Assembly (NCBI RefSeq): GCF_003600155.1
Contig: NZ_QWLD01000003.1
Location: 124,001 to 188,000, forward strand
Direction: 5' to 3'
Length of the DNA: 64,000 bases
Source of the DNA: Nesterenkonia muleiensis
Lineage (GTDB): Bacteria; Actinomycetota; Actinomycetes; Actinomycetales; Micrococcaceae
A program made the translations under genes and the position numbers. Below, in pieces: positions 7,443 through 15,917 of this stretch (positions are counted from its first letter, which is position 1; every line of letters starts with the position of its first letter). The notes under the pieces were generated by a model. The model worked only from the letters and a program-made list of their open reading frames with translations, was not told the origin of the DNA and made no database searches.

Positions 7443-8371
7443 CAGATCTTCACCTTGGTGATCCGGTTGATCAGCAGCAAGCCGATCACATAGGTGATAC
7501 CTGTGATGAACAGGGCAATCTGCCCCAGGACGCTGCTGGTCAGGTCGTAGAGCAGGCCGGGCGACATCCAGTTGAACAGCAGAAGGAGTCCTACGCCGAA
7601 GATGACCACAACGTAGCCGGTAAAACTCGCTTGAGTGATCAGAGTGCGCACCTCACGCGCGGTCTCCTTACGGTCCTCCAGAGCCTGCGCCATACCTCGT
7701 AACGCCGTGATGAGCGAGCCGCCAGAACGTTGGGAGATCACCAGAGTTCCGATCAGCACCGTAAGATCTCGACCGGGGATACGCTGCTCCATGCGCTCAA
7801 GACCGATATCAATGGGCGTGCCAATACTGAGTTCGTCATCCAATATGTTCAGCTCACGGCCCGCTGGGTCAGACATTTCGGACGCAGCGATCTGCAGCGC
7901 AGTGCGAATGGAGAGCCCAGCACTGGTCGAGTTGGCGAGAATGCGGGCAAGCTCGGGCAATTGACTGAGAAACAGACGATACTGTCGCTGCCTCAGAAAG
8001 CCCAGAAGTCCAAGCAACCCCCAGAGCGCAGCAATCATCATCAACAAGGCATAGAACAACGTCACTTGCGAGTTGGCGACGAGAAATACCGCAATCACCG
8101 ACACCATGCCCAATACGGTGTACTCCAAAGGGTATAGCGTTCGGAGATTCGCCTCAGTGAAGCGCCTCTCAAGATCCCGCCCGTAACGGGTACGGACAAA
8201 CGCATGGTTCAGAGGGCGAATGAACCCCCCTCGGAAGCTGCCCCTGAGGCCACCGGACTCAGCCCGAACCACTGCAGCCTGATCAGCTGATCCTGAAGCG
8301 AAAAGCACCAGGCCGATACACGCAATGACCAGGACACCCGCTAAGACCAGCAGGAGAAGTTCAGGGCTCAT
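7442..8371 (-). CDS. tadB: Type II secretion F-domain protein, TadB
   Basis: A 309-residue membrane protein with an N-terminal helix (residues 3-24), two helices near 105-140, a T2SSF domain (about 140-275: LPELARILANSTSAGLSIRT, QRSGGSLITALRGMA) and C-terminal helices. It begins directly after the stop of the CpaF-type ATPase gene with no gap, as expected for partners made in equal amounts. It should be half of the heteromeric pilus platform with TadC. Confidence 0.9.
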   Translation of the reverse strand: MSPELLLLVLAGVLVIACIGLVLFASGSADQAAVVRAESGGLRGSFRGGFIRPLNHAFVRTRYGRDLERRFTEANLRTLYPLEYTVLGMVSVIAVFLVANSQVTLFYALLMMIAALWGLLGLLGFLRQRQYRLFLSQLPELARILANSTSAGLSIRTALQIAASEMSDPAGRELNILDDELSIGTPIDIGLERMEQRIPGRDLTVLIGTLVISQRSGGSLITALRGMAQALEDRKETAREVRTLITQASFTGYVVVIFGVGLLLLFNWMSPGLLYDLTSSVLGQIALFITGITYVIGLLLINRITKVKI

Positions 8372-9796
8372 TCAGATAGCCACCCCCGGCTGCCGGCAGG
8401 CAGCGCCTGCTTCAACAGGGATGTGCGCGGGAAGTGGATTTCCGGACAACCAGAAACGATCAGCGAGCGCAGCAGGCACTTCAAACTGCTTGACGGTGCC
8501 CCGCGTGAGGCGATCGGGACCGGGAGGTTCCTGCTCGAAACGCATCAGAGGTTGAAGGGCAAACTCTTCGCGCCGCGAAGAGACTACGGTCGCCACCTCG
8601 ACAACTCGGCGGGAACCGTCGCCGCCTCGGCTGAGCTGAACGATGATATCTACCGCGGAATTGATCTGATCGCGGATGGCCTCGTAGGGAACCTCGATTT
8701 CACTCATTGAGGCCAGAGTTTCCATTCTGGAGACTGCATCATCTGCGCTGTTGGCGTGCACTGTCACCAGAGACCCATCGTGGCCGGTGTTCATCGCCTG
8801 GAGCATATCTAGGGTCTCACCACCACGAACTTCGCCGACGATGATGCGGTCCGGCCTCATACGTAGGCTGTTTCTCACCAAATCGCGAATAGTCACCTGT
8901 CCCTTGCCCTCGATATTGGCAGGACGGGACTCCAGTCGAATCACGTGAGGCTGCTGAAGCTGGAGTTCCGCGGAGTCCTCGATTGTGACGATGCGCTCAC
9001 TATCTGGAATCAGTCCAGACAAAGCATTCAGCAGAGTTGTCTTACCCGTGCCGGTTCCCCCGGAGACCACCACGTTCAACCGGGCTCTGACGCAGGCTGT
9101 CAGCAGTTCAGCCGTCTCGGCGGTGAAGCTGTCTTTCTCCACCAGATCGTTGATTGAGAAAGGAGTGGGAAAGCGCCGTATGGTGATGGATGCGCCGTCC
9201 AGAGACAGGGGTGGGACAATCACGTTGACGCGTTCACCAGTGGGCAGCCTCGCGTCAACCATGGGAGATGACTCGTCCACACGGCGGTTGACACCCGCCA
9301 CAATGCGGTCGATCGTTTGCATCAGCTGCTCATTGCTGGAGAATCCGTAACTCATCCTCTCCAGACGCCCGGCGCGCTCCACGAAAATATCATCGGGGCC
9401 ATTGACCATGATCTCGGTGACGCTGGGGTCCGCAAGCAGAGGCTCCAGAATGCCCAAGCCAAGGGCCTCGTCCACCACTTGACGAATGATCGCCTGACGT
9501 TCCCTGGTGGAAAGAACAGGACCCTTTCTGGAGATCAGCTGGCTCATGACCCGTTCGAGGCGGACCCGCTGCTGGGTGCTGTCCAGTCTTGCGAGTTCTT
9601 CGAGGTCGATCTCCTCCAGCAGCAGCTGTCGATATTCAACAGCTGCCTGTTCGTGCGCGCTGCTGGCTTGTGCAGCGCCGGTCAGGGTGCCCTTGGCCCG
9701 CGCCTGGCCTGCAGCGCCGTTTCCAGACCACGGCTTCTCGGGCCCCTGTGATCCCTGCTTGAGCTTATGAGCCTCTGCTCGTCGAAGCAACGCCAT
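8372..9796 (-). CDS. cpaF: Tad pilus secretion ATPase CpaF/TadA
   Basis: A 474-residue cytoplasmic hexameric ATPase that powers Flp pilus assembly. The Walker A motif GGTGTGKT is at residues 246-253, the acidic box at TIEDSAELQL, and the Walker B region at RPDRIIVGEVRG (314-325), followed by a conserved His region (LVTVHANSADDA). The N-terminal domain (about 95-210) is the usual CpaF module; the first 55 residues are a poorly conserved Gln/Ala/Gly-rich extension. It lies three bases after TadE and abuts TadB. Confidence 0.95.
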   Translation of the reverse strand: MALLRRAEAHKLKQGSQGPEKPWSGNGAAGQARAKGTLTGAAQASSAHEQAAVEYRQLLLEEIDLEELARLDSTQQRVRLERVMSQLISRKGPVLSTRERQAIIRQVVDEALGLGILEPLLADPSVTEIMVNGPDDIFVERAGRLERMSYGFSSNEQLMQTIDRIVAGVNRRVDESSPMVDARLPTGERVNVIVPPLSLDGASITIRRFPTPFSINDLVEKDSFTAETAELLTACVRARLNVVVSGGTGTGKTTLLNALSGLIPDSERIVTIEDSAELQLQQPHVIRLESRPANIEGKGQVTIRDLVRNSLRMRPDRIIVGEVRGGETLDMLQAMNTGHDGSLVTVHANSADDAVSRMETLASMSEIEVPYEAIRDQINSAVDIIVQLSRGGDGSRRVVEVATVVSSRREEFALQPLMRFEQEPPGPDRLTRGTVKQFEVPAALADRFWLSGNPLPAHIPVEAGAACRQPGVAI

Positions 9797-9799
9797 ACT

Positions 9800-10207
9800 T
9801 TAGTCGCTACCAGTCGGCATCGTCGCGGATCGGGAAATCGTCGTCGCAGGCAACGGATCCCACCAAAAATCTGTTCCGATAATGGGGACATTCACATCTG
9901 CCGTACAGGTGATGCTCGATCCCCCTGACCCCCCGCAGGAGACGGATGACCCTGGGCGCAACGAAGAGCTGAGGGCGTCGAGTCCGGCGCTTGTCCCCGT
10001 CCCCGCTGCCAGAGACTCGGCTCGGGCGGCGTCACGAGCAGCAGTGTTGGCCTGACTGAGCGCGTGCATGGCTAAGAATCCTTGCCAAGCAAAAACCACC
10101 ATGATGAACACAAAGATCATGGTTCCCAGAAACTCAAGGCCCACCGTTCCCCGTTCGTTCTTCCTCGCCAGACGGCCTACTCGCCTCCGTGCTGTTGACA
10201 TCCTCAT
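9800..10207 (-). CDS. tadE: TadE-like pseudopilin
   Basis: A 135-residue pseudopilin. A basic leader ends at NERG, followed by TVGLEFLGTMIFVFIMVVFA with the Glu of the class III motif, then the helix ANTAARDAARAESLA typical of TadE. Two Cys in the short secreted domain could form a disulphide. It should be cleaved by the A24 peptidase. The ATG overlaps the stop of the upstream fusion gene by ATGA. A second TadE-like domain forms the C-terminus of that fusion protein, so the operon encodes two TadE modules back to back. Confidence 0.88.
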   Translation of the reverse strand: MRMSTARRRVGRLARKNERGTVGLEFLGTMIFVFIMVVFAWQGFLAMHALSQANTAARDAARAESLAAGTGTSAGLDALSSSLRPGSSVSCGGSGGSSITCTADVNVPIIGTDFWWDPLPATTISRSATMPTGSD

Positions 10208-11886
10208 GGCTCCTCCACTACTCCTGCACTCGCCTCGATCGGAACGATCAGTTCTCGGGTGGCGGGCACTAAAGCCGGGGTTCTGAGGGAGACAGTGACC
10301 CGGTCACCTGAGTGGTTAACGGCCATGTCACGGCGCCAGGGTCCAGGAGTTGACGATTCAGCAGCCTCGACCGCTGAATTGCCCACCGCAGCGGCACGGG
10401 CAGCCTCACTGGCTGAATGTGAGGCGAAGATCCAGGTGGTCCCCAGAAGCACCAGCTGAAAAGCAATCGCCGCTACTGTGACAAAGAGCGCTACCACCCC
10501 GAGGAACTCGAAGGTGGACTGACCCTCTTCGCGCTCACTGCGCACAGCTTTCCTTGTCCGTGCTCCCGTTCCAGTGAGCTGAAGCATGGAATCATCAGCT
10601 TCACGCAGCTCGACCTGGGATTCGGGCTTCTGCTGCTCTGATATGCGCCGCCCTGACCTTCGGCGCCCTGTCTTCTTGCCTGTCTGCTCCCTCTTAGGCG
10701 GTTTGTCTTTTCGCGTCCTGGCCAGGGACGCTGGAGGCACGATCTGCATCTCACGACCCAGCTCCTGGATCTTATGCGACCAGTCTGAGCCTGCCATCGC
10801 CGGATCGCGCCGATTCACGGCCTGCTCGAGGGGGCGATCCATCTTAGGCAGTACAGTGCGGTAGCTCTGCAGAGCCACGATCTTGCGAGCGGATTCAGGC
10901 TGGATGTCGTTCGTCTTGTGCACGCCGTTGAGGACCACCCGCACACTTTCGGACTGCCGAGCACCAATGCGCTCCCACAAAGACGCCAGTCGTCGAACCC
11001 CGCGAAGTGCCAGAACATCGGCCTGCGCGACCACACATACTTCATCGGCCATCTCCACCGCAGTGGCATTAGCCTCACCGATGACGGACCCTACATCCAC
11101 AATGACCACATCAAAGCGAGAACGGAGGACGCCGAGGATCTTCTTGGCGGCGGCTTCAGCGACCAGCTCTCCACGCTCTCCTTCACCCGGCCCGAAAAGC
11201 ACTGAAAGCCCTGCCGGATGGTCAAAGAGCACATCGCCTATAAAGCGAGGAGACAACTCATCCACTACGCTAAGCAGGTCGGTGATATCGCGCTGGCGAG
11301 GCGCATCGATCAGAATGGACTGATCCGGCTTCTGCAGGTCCAGATCAACCAGCACCACTTTACGACCACTGGTTTGAGCCGCTTCTAGTGCTAGGTGCAA
11401 AGCTATTGTGGATGATCCTGCACCGCCCTTTGCCGAGGCAACTGCGATCATCTTGCCAGCACCGAGACTATTCTCGTCATCGTGACTGCGCTGAACCGCC
11501 TTGCGCAGCGAAGCACCCCAGGATGTGGCTGCCTGGACACGGGCCGATACATTCTCAAAGTTCAGCGGATATGCGATGACGCCACGGGATCCAGAGTCCA
11601 GAGCAGTGGCGAAATCCTCACTCTTGGGCTCGGCGACGACAGTGAGCACCGCAATCGAAGGGTACCGCCCCGACACTTCGGCCGCCAGATCCCACATCGG
11701 CATAGGTGATGATGACTCATCGATCACCAGCACATCGATGTCCTGTTCCCCGTATTGGGCGATGGCAGCAAGAAGAGCCTGAGTGGAGGAGTACTGACGC
11801 GATACGTCCGCCTCCGAATCAGAGAGGGCTTGACGGATTTCCCAACTACGCTTTTCATCTGCGCAGCACAGTACAGCTTTAGCCAT
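10204..11886 (-). CDS. CpaE/TadZ-like ATPase fused to a TadE-like pseudopilin domain
   Basis: A 560-residue protein with three parts. Residues 1-125 form a receiver-like domain as in TadZ/CpaE. Residues about 145-385 form a MinD/ParA-type ATPase with deviant Walker A KGGAGSST (153-160) and VLVDLDLQKPD. After a basic linker (about 390-430), residues 450-500 read REEGQSTFEFLGVVALFVTV and SEAARAAAVG, a TadE-like class III prepilin segment. TadZ places the pilus machinery at a pole; TadE is a pseudopilin. I know of these as separate proteins. No stop separates them; a GTG with AAGGA at 10545 could start a separate TadE. The start at 11886 lies two bases from CpaB. Confidence 0.85.
   Translation of the reverse strand: MAKAVLCCADEKRSWEIRQALSDSEADVSRQYSSTQALLAAIAQYGEQDIDVLVIDESSSPMPMWDLAAEVSGRYPSIAVLTVVAEPKSEDFATALDSGSRGVIAYPLNFENVSARVQAATSWGASLRKAVQRSHDDENSLGAGKMIAVASAKGGAGSSTIALHLALEAAQTSGRKVVLVDLDLQKPDQSILIDAPRQRDITDLLSVVDELSPRFIGDVLFDHPAGLSVLFGPGEGERGELVAEAAAKKILGVLRSRFDVVIVDVGSVIGEANATAVEMADEVCVVAQADVLALRGVRRLASLWERIGARQSESVRVVLNGVHKTNDIQPESARKIVALQSYRTVLPKMDRPLEQAVNRRDPAMAGSDWSHKIQELGREMQIVPPASLARTRKDKPPKREQTGKKTGRRRSGRRISEQQKPESQVELREADDSMLQLTGTGARTRKAVRSEREEGQSTFEFLGVVALFVTVAAIAFQLVLLGTTWIFASHSASEAARAAAVGNSAVEAAESSTPGPWRRDMAVNHSGDRVTVSLRTPALVPATRELIVPIEASAGVVEEP
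10543..10555 (-). promoter_or_regulatory. Possible internal ribosome-binding site and GTG start for the TadE-like part
   Basis: Inside the ATPase-TadE gene, AAGGA (10555-10551) precedes an in-frame GTG (10545-10543) by five bases. Starting here (residue 448) would give a free protein of about 113 residues with a normal short pseudopilin leader VRSEREEGQ. This would let one gene make both a fused and a free form. Confidence 0.4.
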
Positions 11887-11888
11887 GT

Positions 11889-12740
11889 CTACCCTTCCTC
11901 ATCCTCAGTTTCTTCGCCATCATGATCGTCCTCGTCGGATCCGCTGTCTTCGTCGAGTTCTTCAGGCGCTTCCTGGAAGTTCGGCCCAAGGTCGATGTCC
12001 TGGAACGACTGGTCGCTCTCTTCGAAAGCAGTGCCGGTCTCGTTATTGCCGGCGCGGACGATACGCATTGAAATAGCGAATGACTCCCCGTAAGCCAACT
12101 GGGTTGCTTCTCCCACTGTCACGGCAAAGGTCACGGGGACCACCACACCCGGGTCGTTTGTTCCTTCTGCTGCCGCTCCAGCTGCTGCCCCCGCGTCCAT
12201 AGGCTGTCCCACTGAGACCACCTCAGCGTTTTGCACCAAGATGCCGGAGACGTTGTAAGGAATATCAGCCCGACGGTAGGAAATGTCGCCGACTTCCGGG
12301 CCTCCCCTGTCCCGAGCGAAGGAGGCGATCACATCGACCTGGTCGCCTGGCTGGACGCGGCCGAAGATTCCCTGATCTCCTGCAAAGTTGATGGAGACTT
12401 CACGCTCACCGTCTTGTAGGGACGAGGCAGGTTCCAGCATGTCGGACTGCAGATATGAACCCTCATTGATCTCAGATGACGCCTTCATGCCCACCAGGTC
12501 CTCCTGCTGAGTGATCATCTGGTCGTTGAGGTACTTATCCGGGACCTCCTCAGTTTCCACGAAATCGAGCGAGATGGCCTGATGGACTCCGATCTCCTCG
12601 TTCGTGACGTAAACCTCAGTGGTGGGACCCACCTCCGCGCGGACCCCGCTGACGTAAGAGGTCACGCCTAAGAAAACCGCGACAGCGCCGATCACAGCGA
12701 TGATCAACGTGATCACGCCACGAAGTTGCTTCGGGTTCAC
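11889..12740 (-). CDS. cpaB: Flp pilus assembly protein CpaB/RcpC-like (SAF domain)
   Basis: A 283-residue protein with one N-terminal membrane helix (residues 9-28), a SAF/beta-clip domain (about 40-110, containing AISLDFVETEEVPDKYL and INEGSYLQSDML), an RcpC-like region (about 112-235, GRVQPGDQVDVIASF) and a strongly acidic C-terminal tail. In Gram-negative Tad systems CpaB/RcpC is periplasmic and works with the secretin; here there is no outer membrane or secretin gene, so it may act at the cell wall. It overlaps the preceding gene by ATGA and is followed two bases later by the ATPase fusion gene. Confidence 0.88.
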   Translation of the reverse strand: MNPKQLRGVITLIIAVIGAVAVFLGVTSYVSGVRAEVGPTTEVYVTNEEIGVHQAISLDFVETEEVPDKYLNDQMITQQEDLVGMKASSEINEGSYLQSDMLEPASSLQDGEREVSINFAGDQGIFGRVQPGDQVDVIASFARDRGGPEVGDISYRRADIPYNVSGILVQNAEVVSVGQPMDAGAAAGAAAEGTNDPGVVVPVTFAVTVGEATQLAYGESFAISMRIVRAGNNETGTAFEESDQSFQDIDLGPNFQEAPEELDEDSGSDEDDHDGEETEDEEG

Positions 12741-13558
12741 CGAGTGGCCTCCTTGATGTCACTTTCCTGTGAACCGCGACTCTCTGATGCGGTCAGGGCC
12801 GGCACTGCAGCGGTCATCAGTGCACGCACGGGAATGTCATCGAGCACAGGCTCAGCTTCAGCGGCGCGTCGGGCGGCGCTGCTGAGATTGCTGGGGGCCA
12901 GAACGATCTGAGCCCCTTGGGGCGTCCCCCACCAAGTGGGGTCTGGGTTGGGGCGGCGGACGACGTCTTGAGGCTCCAGATGTCCCAGCACCCCTTCGAG
13001 AACATCATTCACGCGTGTCGAACTCTTCTTATCCTGAACCGCTTCACCGACGATGGCGATGCTCCCCTCAGCAGCCAAATCGAAGTGTTCAAAGGTCTTT
13101 TCTGGCTTCCTCCGGGAGTAACGCCGTACGGCATCGCCCCGCTCGGCAATGTAGGTACCACCAGGTATCCAGCTGCGAGCGTGTAACCACAGTCCCACCT
13201 TGGGTTCGTCCATGTTAATGACCGAAGGCACAACTGCCAGGCAACGGATCTGCGATTCCAAGACTGCCAATGCTGGGAGAACCCTGTGCGGGGGCAGTGC
13301 TCTCATCAAGGGTTGAGCCATCTCATGGAGCACGCCGACCCCAAGCGGTGACAATCGAGTCACGTGAAAAGCCACCAGAGTCTCTTCGTAACCCGCCCGC
13401 GCCTGATAGACCAAGTGCCGGCTCTCGGCATGCCTTCGGTGAGGACTGATGAGCACAGCCCATGAGCCCTGGGTGGCACCGAGAATGTCTAACGCGTCGT
13501 TCATTGTTTCAGGGGCTGTCGTAATAGCTCCCACAGACGGCGCAATTTCCGTTCGCAT
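12737..13558 (-). CDS. Unknown protein, first gene of the Tad assembly operon
   Basis: A 273-residue protein without signal peptide or clear membrane helix, so probably cytoplasmic. I see no motif that I recognise; it has mixed alpha/beta character with clusters such as MNDALDILGATQGSWAVLIS and several Trp in the central part. The ATG at 13558 has only a weak GGAA upstream. Its stop overlaps the CpaB start (ATGA), so it is translationally tied to pilus assembly. A regulatory or scaffold role is possible, but nothing in the sequence shows it. Confidence 0.7.
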   Translation of the reverse strand: MRTEIAPSVGAITTAPETMNDALDILGATQGSWAVLISPHRRHAESRHLVYQARAGYEETLVAFHVTRLSPLGVGVLHEMAQPLMRALPPHRVLPALAVLESQIRCLAVVPSVINMDEPKVGLWLHARSWIPGGTYIAERGDAVRRYSRRKPEKTFEHFDLAAEGSIAIVGEAVQDKKSSTRVNDVLEGVLGHLEPQDVVRRPNPDPTWWGTPQGAQIVLAPSNLSSAARRAAEAEPVLDDIPVRALMTAAVPALTASESRGSQESDIKEATR

Positions 13559-13689
13559 TTTTTGTTCCGCACTCCAGCACTGTGTGTCATCACTGCCGTG
13601 TCATCCGTTACCACCAGAATCTAACCACAGGAGTGACGCCGATAGTGACTTCCGGGTAAATTTGTGGACGTAATTAGGGCCGATGATAG

Positions 13690-13702
13690 GCCTAAAGACC
13701 CA
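13690..13702 (-). promoter_or_regulatory. 13-base motif upstream of the tad operon, shared with flp
   Basis: The minus-strand sequence TGGGTCTTTAGGC lies about 132 bases upstream of the first assembly-operon gene and matches exactly the element upstream of flp (4556-4568). On the plus strand its GACCCA end stands 17 bases before a TATAAG hexamer (13720-13725), so it may also overlap the promoter of the divergent DUF192 gene. Confidence 0.5.
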
Positions 13703-13785
13703 GGGCCCACTGCAATCTGTATAAGAAACTGGTAGGCACTACACCCACCCCGTAACCAGGGAAGTCCATGCAGGAGTGACTTGCG

Positions 13786-14145
13786 ATGACCACCATTAAA
13801 GATCTCCCCAAGAGGGCAAGGTCTGTGCGTATCAGCGCCGATGACGGTTTGAGCGTGGACGTGCCCCACGCTGGTACCTTCTTTCGCCGACTCCGCGGAC
13901 TGCTCTTCGGCGGAGATCAGCTTCTGCTCAATCCCTGCGCTTCTGTCCATGGAATCGGCCTGCGCAGATCCTTGGATGTCGCCTACATAGCCCCGGACGG
14001 GAAGGTACTCGAAGTGGCAACCATCCGCCCGTGGGCAGCACACCGGCCCAGACGTGGAGCCAAGGTTGCTTGGGAGGCGCCAGCAGGAAAGTTCTCAGCC
14101 ATGGGAATCGCCGCAGGAACGAGCCTCAGGTTTCGTGCTGCATGA
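13786..14145 (+). CDS. DUF192 family protein
   Basis: A 119-residue DUF192 protein. The family pattern is visible: ADDGLSVDVPHAGTFFRRLRGLLF near the start, LNPCASVHGIGLRRSLDVAYI with the His-containing strand, and EAPAGKFSAMGIAAGTSLRF at the end. No signal peptide is present, unlike many DUF192 proteins. The start is supported by AGGAG nine bases before the ATG. It is divergent from the Tad operon and its stop overlaps the next start by ATGA. DUF192 genes often accompany pilus or secretion loci, but their biochemical role is unknown. Confidence 0.85.
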   Translation: MTTIKDLPKRARSVRISADDGLSVDVPHAGTFFRRLRGLLFGGDQLLLNPCASVHGIGLRRSLDVAYIAPDGKVLEVATIRPWAAHRPRRGAKVAWEAPAGKFSAMGIAAGTSLRFRAA

Positions 14146-15383
14146 GAAGCCGACCCCGGGCAGCGCTTCCTCAACTCAGTACAGCGTTCCTCCTTCTGAT
14201 GCTATTGGCGGCATCTATCGCCTTGGTGACCGGACGGGATCTGGCACACCACATCACGGTGGCCGTCTGCGCCGATGCCGATGATTGCGGAACATTCCCC
14301 GATTCGCCTCCAGTCTGCCAGTACTATGGTCGCGATCGCGTCGTCGCCCGAGAGTCTTTCGCTTTCGCTCAACAATGGCCGGCCGACGGCTCCCGCCTCA
14401 TCCAATTCGGCGACGATTCGGCCGAAGTGATCGTTGCCACCGGCAAGGACACGACGGAGGTGTACCGCTTTAATCGCTGGGAAGACGCGCAACGGTGGGT
14501 GATCGACAATTCCACAGATCTGGGCAACACCGCTGATGCCGCCGCTGGTCCATGGCGTGTGCCGGTCAGGGAGGGATACCTCCGTATGTTGCTGCTGACC
14601 GGCCTTGATCATGAATCCGAGCGAGCTGCAGCAGCCTCCGCCTTTCTCGTGGAGGAGCCTTCTGGTCCCGGGACGCATGGGGTGCTCCGCCAGAGCGCTG
14701 AGGGAGACATCAGAGAAGTCACCGTTGTGATGGCCCTTGACGAGGCGACGGATGAACTACGTGAATATGCTAGTAACCTGGGCTTCTGGGGGTTCATCAG
14801 TTATTCAGTGGACCTCGGACCCGAGCTTTCCCCCCAGCGCCTGACTTTCAGCGGCCCTGCCACCGATGCGTGGTCTCTCGCTCAGTTGCGCGCTCCATCG
14901 TCACCGAGAAACAGACCCGAGGCCGAGGAACATCCTCAATACATGTCACATGAAAACGCAGTGCTCAGGAGTTTCGTCCTCGACCTCAGGCAGGAGGCCA
15001 ACGCCGCACTCTACCGGGAGGTTTTCGCCATGGAGAGTATCCTGGAGACCGCGGTGCCGTTACTCACCTCCGAAAACTGGATCTCAGCGGGCGAACGGTC
15101 AGAGCGGTACACCCACCTCGAAGAGCGCATTCGAGACAACGCAGTAGCAGTGGAGACAACTCACGCATTGCAGGATGAGCCGATCACTGACGAGACGGTG
15201 CAGAGCGCTGTGGAGGGCCTCGTGGTCCAAGCGGGGCCGATGACTGCTCCGGAGACCAGGCTCATCGACGCCCGGACTGCCGACCTGACCATCGCCGGCT
15301 CTTCCTTCGAACCACTTCTCAGTTGTGAAGTTCTAGAAGATGACGCCGAAGAAGCGCCCGGACATGGGGGTGGATCCTCATGA
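14142..15383 (+). CDS. Membrane-anchored secreted protein linked to the Tad locus
   Basis: A 413-residue protein. An N-terminal helix (about residues 12-30, TAFLLLMLLAASIALVTG) acts as signal anchor, followed by an exported region with CADADDCG and PPVC. The ATG at 14142 overlaps the DUF192 stop (ATGA), which settles the start. Segments in the first 150 residues line up by eye with the Flp-like protein at 1299-2720: a DCG...P.C cluster and then a Y-x-F...A...v.D stretch, so the two may be distant paralogues. The C-terminal third is helical with many acidic residues and ends HGGGSS. Function is unknown; pilus-associated surface protein is inference. Confidence 0.72.
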   Translation: MRSRPRAALPQLSTAFLLLMLLAASIALVTGRDLAHHITVAVCADADDCGTFPDSPPVCQYYGRDRVVARESFAFAQQWPADGSRLIQFGDDSAEVIVATGKDTTEVYRFNRWEDAQRWVIDNSTDLGNTADAAAGPWRVPVREGYLRMLLLTGLDHESERAAAASAFLVEEPSGPGTHGVLRQSAEGDIREVTVVMALDEATDELREYASNLGFWGFISYSVDLGPELSPQRLTFSGPATDAWSLAQLRAPSSPRNRPEAEEHPQYMSHENAVLRSFVLDLRQEANAALYREVFAMESILETAVPLLTSENWISAGERSERYTHLEERIRDNAVAVETTHALQDEPITDETVQSAVEGLVVQAGPMTAPETRLIDARTADLTIAGSSFEPLLSCEVLEDDAEEAPGHGGGSS

Positions 15384-15913
15384 AGCTCCCTGGTCCACAC
15401 TGGCCGGCCTTTCGTGCCGGCCTCTTGATGCACCTGGCATTCGGCGTCACTATCCTCGCAGTGGCGGTGATCATCGGCCCCCCGCTTGCCTGGGTCCTGG
15501 GAGAAGAAAGCGTTTCAACGATGATCGCCCTACTGGCAGTCTCCGGACGGGCACTGGTGGGCGCTCTGAACTCACGTCAACTGTGGAGTGCTGCTGCTGC
15601 GCCCAGCCTGGTGCTCAGCACCACTCTCAGCGCCTGCCTGGCTGGCTACCTGTCAGTTTTTCTGCCATTGACAGTCCTTGGTCTCTCAACGACGGGCTCA
15701 GGACTTGTATCGGCAACAACATCGGCCATCCTAGCCCTGGCCTTGGACTGCACTTTCGCCCTCCTGGCCACCTGCTCCGGTGCATTGATCGTCTCGGGAC
15801 GGTCGAAACGCCGTTATCGCCCCCGACGTTTTCAGATGTCGAGGCTGCCCGTGATCAGGGAGATCTCTGAGAGTTTTTCTGAGCATCAGGCCAAAGCACG
15901 GCTTAATGCATAG
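15380..15913 (+). CDS. Multi-pass membrane protein, third gene of the DUF192 operon
   Basis: A 177-residue membrane protein with about four helices (roughly residues 12-38, 46-60, 72-100 and 108-138) and a basic cytoplasmic tail (SKRRYRPRRFQ). Its ATG overlaps the preceding stop by ATGA, so the three genes from 13786 are translationally coupled. The family is not recognised. It ends four bases from the convergent gene at 15918. Confidence 0.68.
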   Translation: MKLPGPHWPAFRAGLLMHLAFGVTILAVAVIIGPPLAWVLGEESVSTMIALLAVSGRALVGALNSRQLWSAAAAPSLVLSTTLSACLAGYLSVFLPLTVLGLSTTGSGLVSATTSAILALALDCTFALLATCSGALIVSGRSKRRYRPRRFQMSRLPVIREISESFSEHQAKARLNA

Positions 15914-15917
15914 AGCC

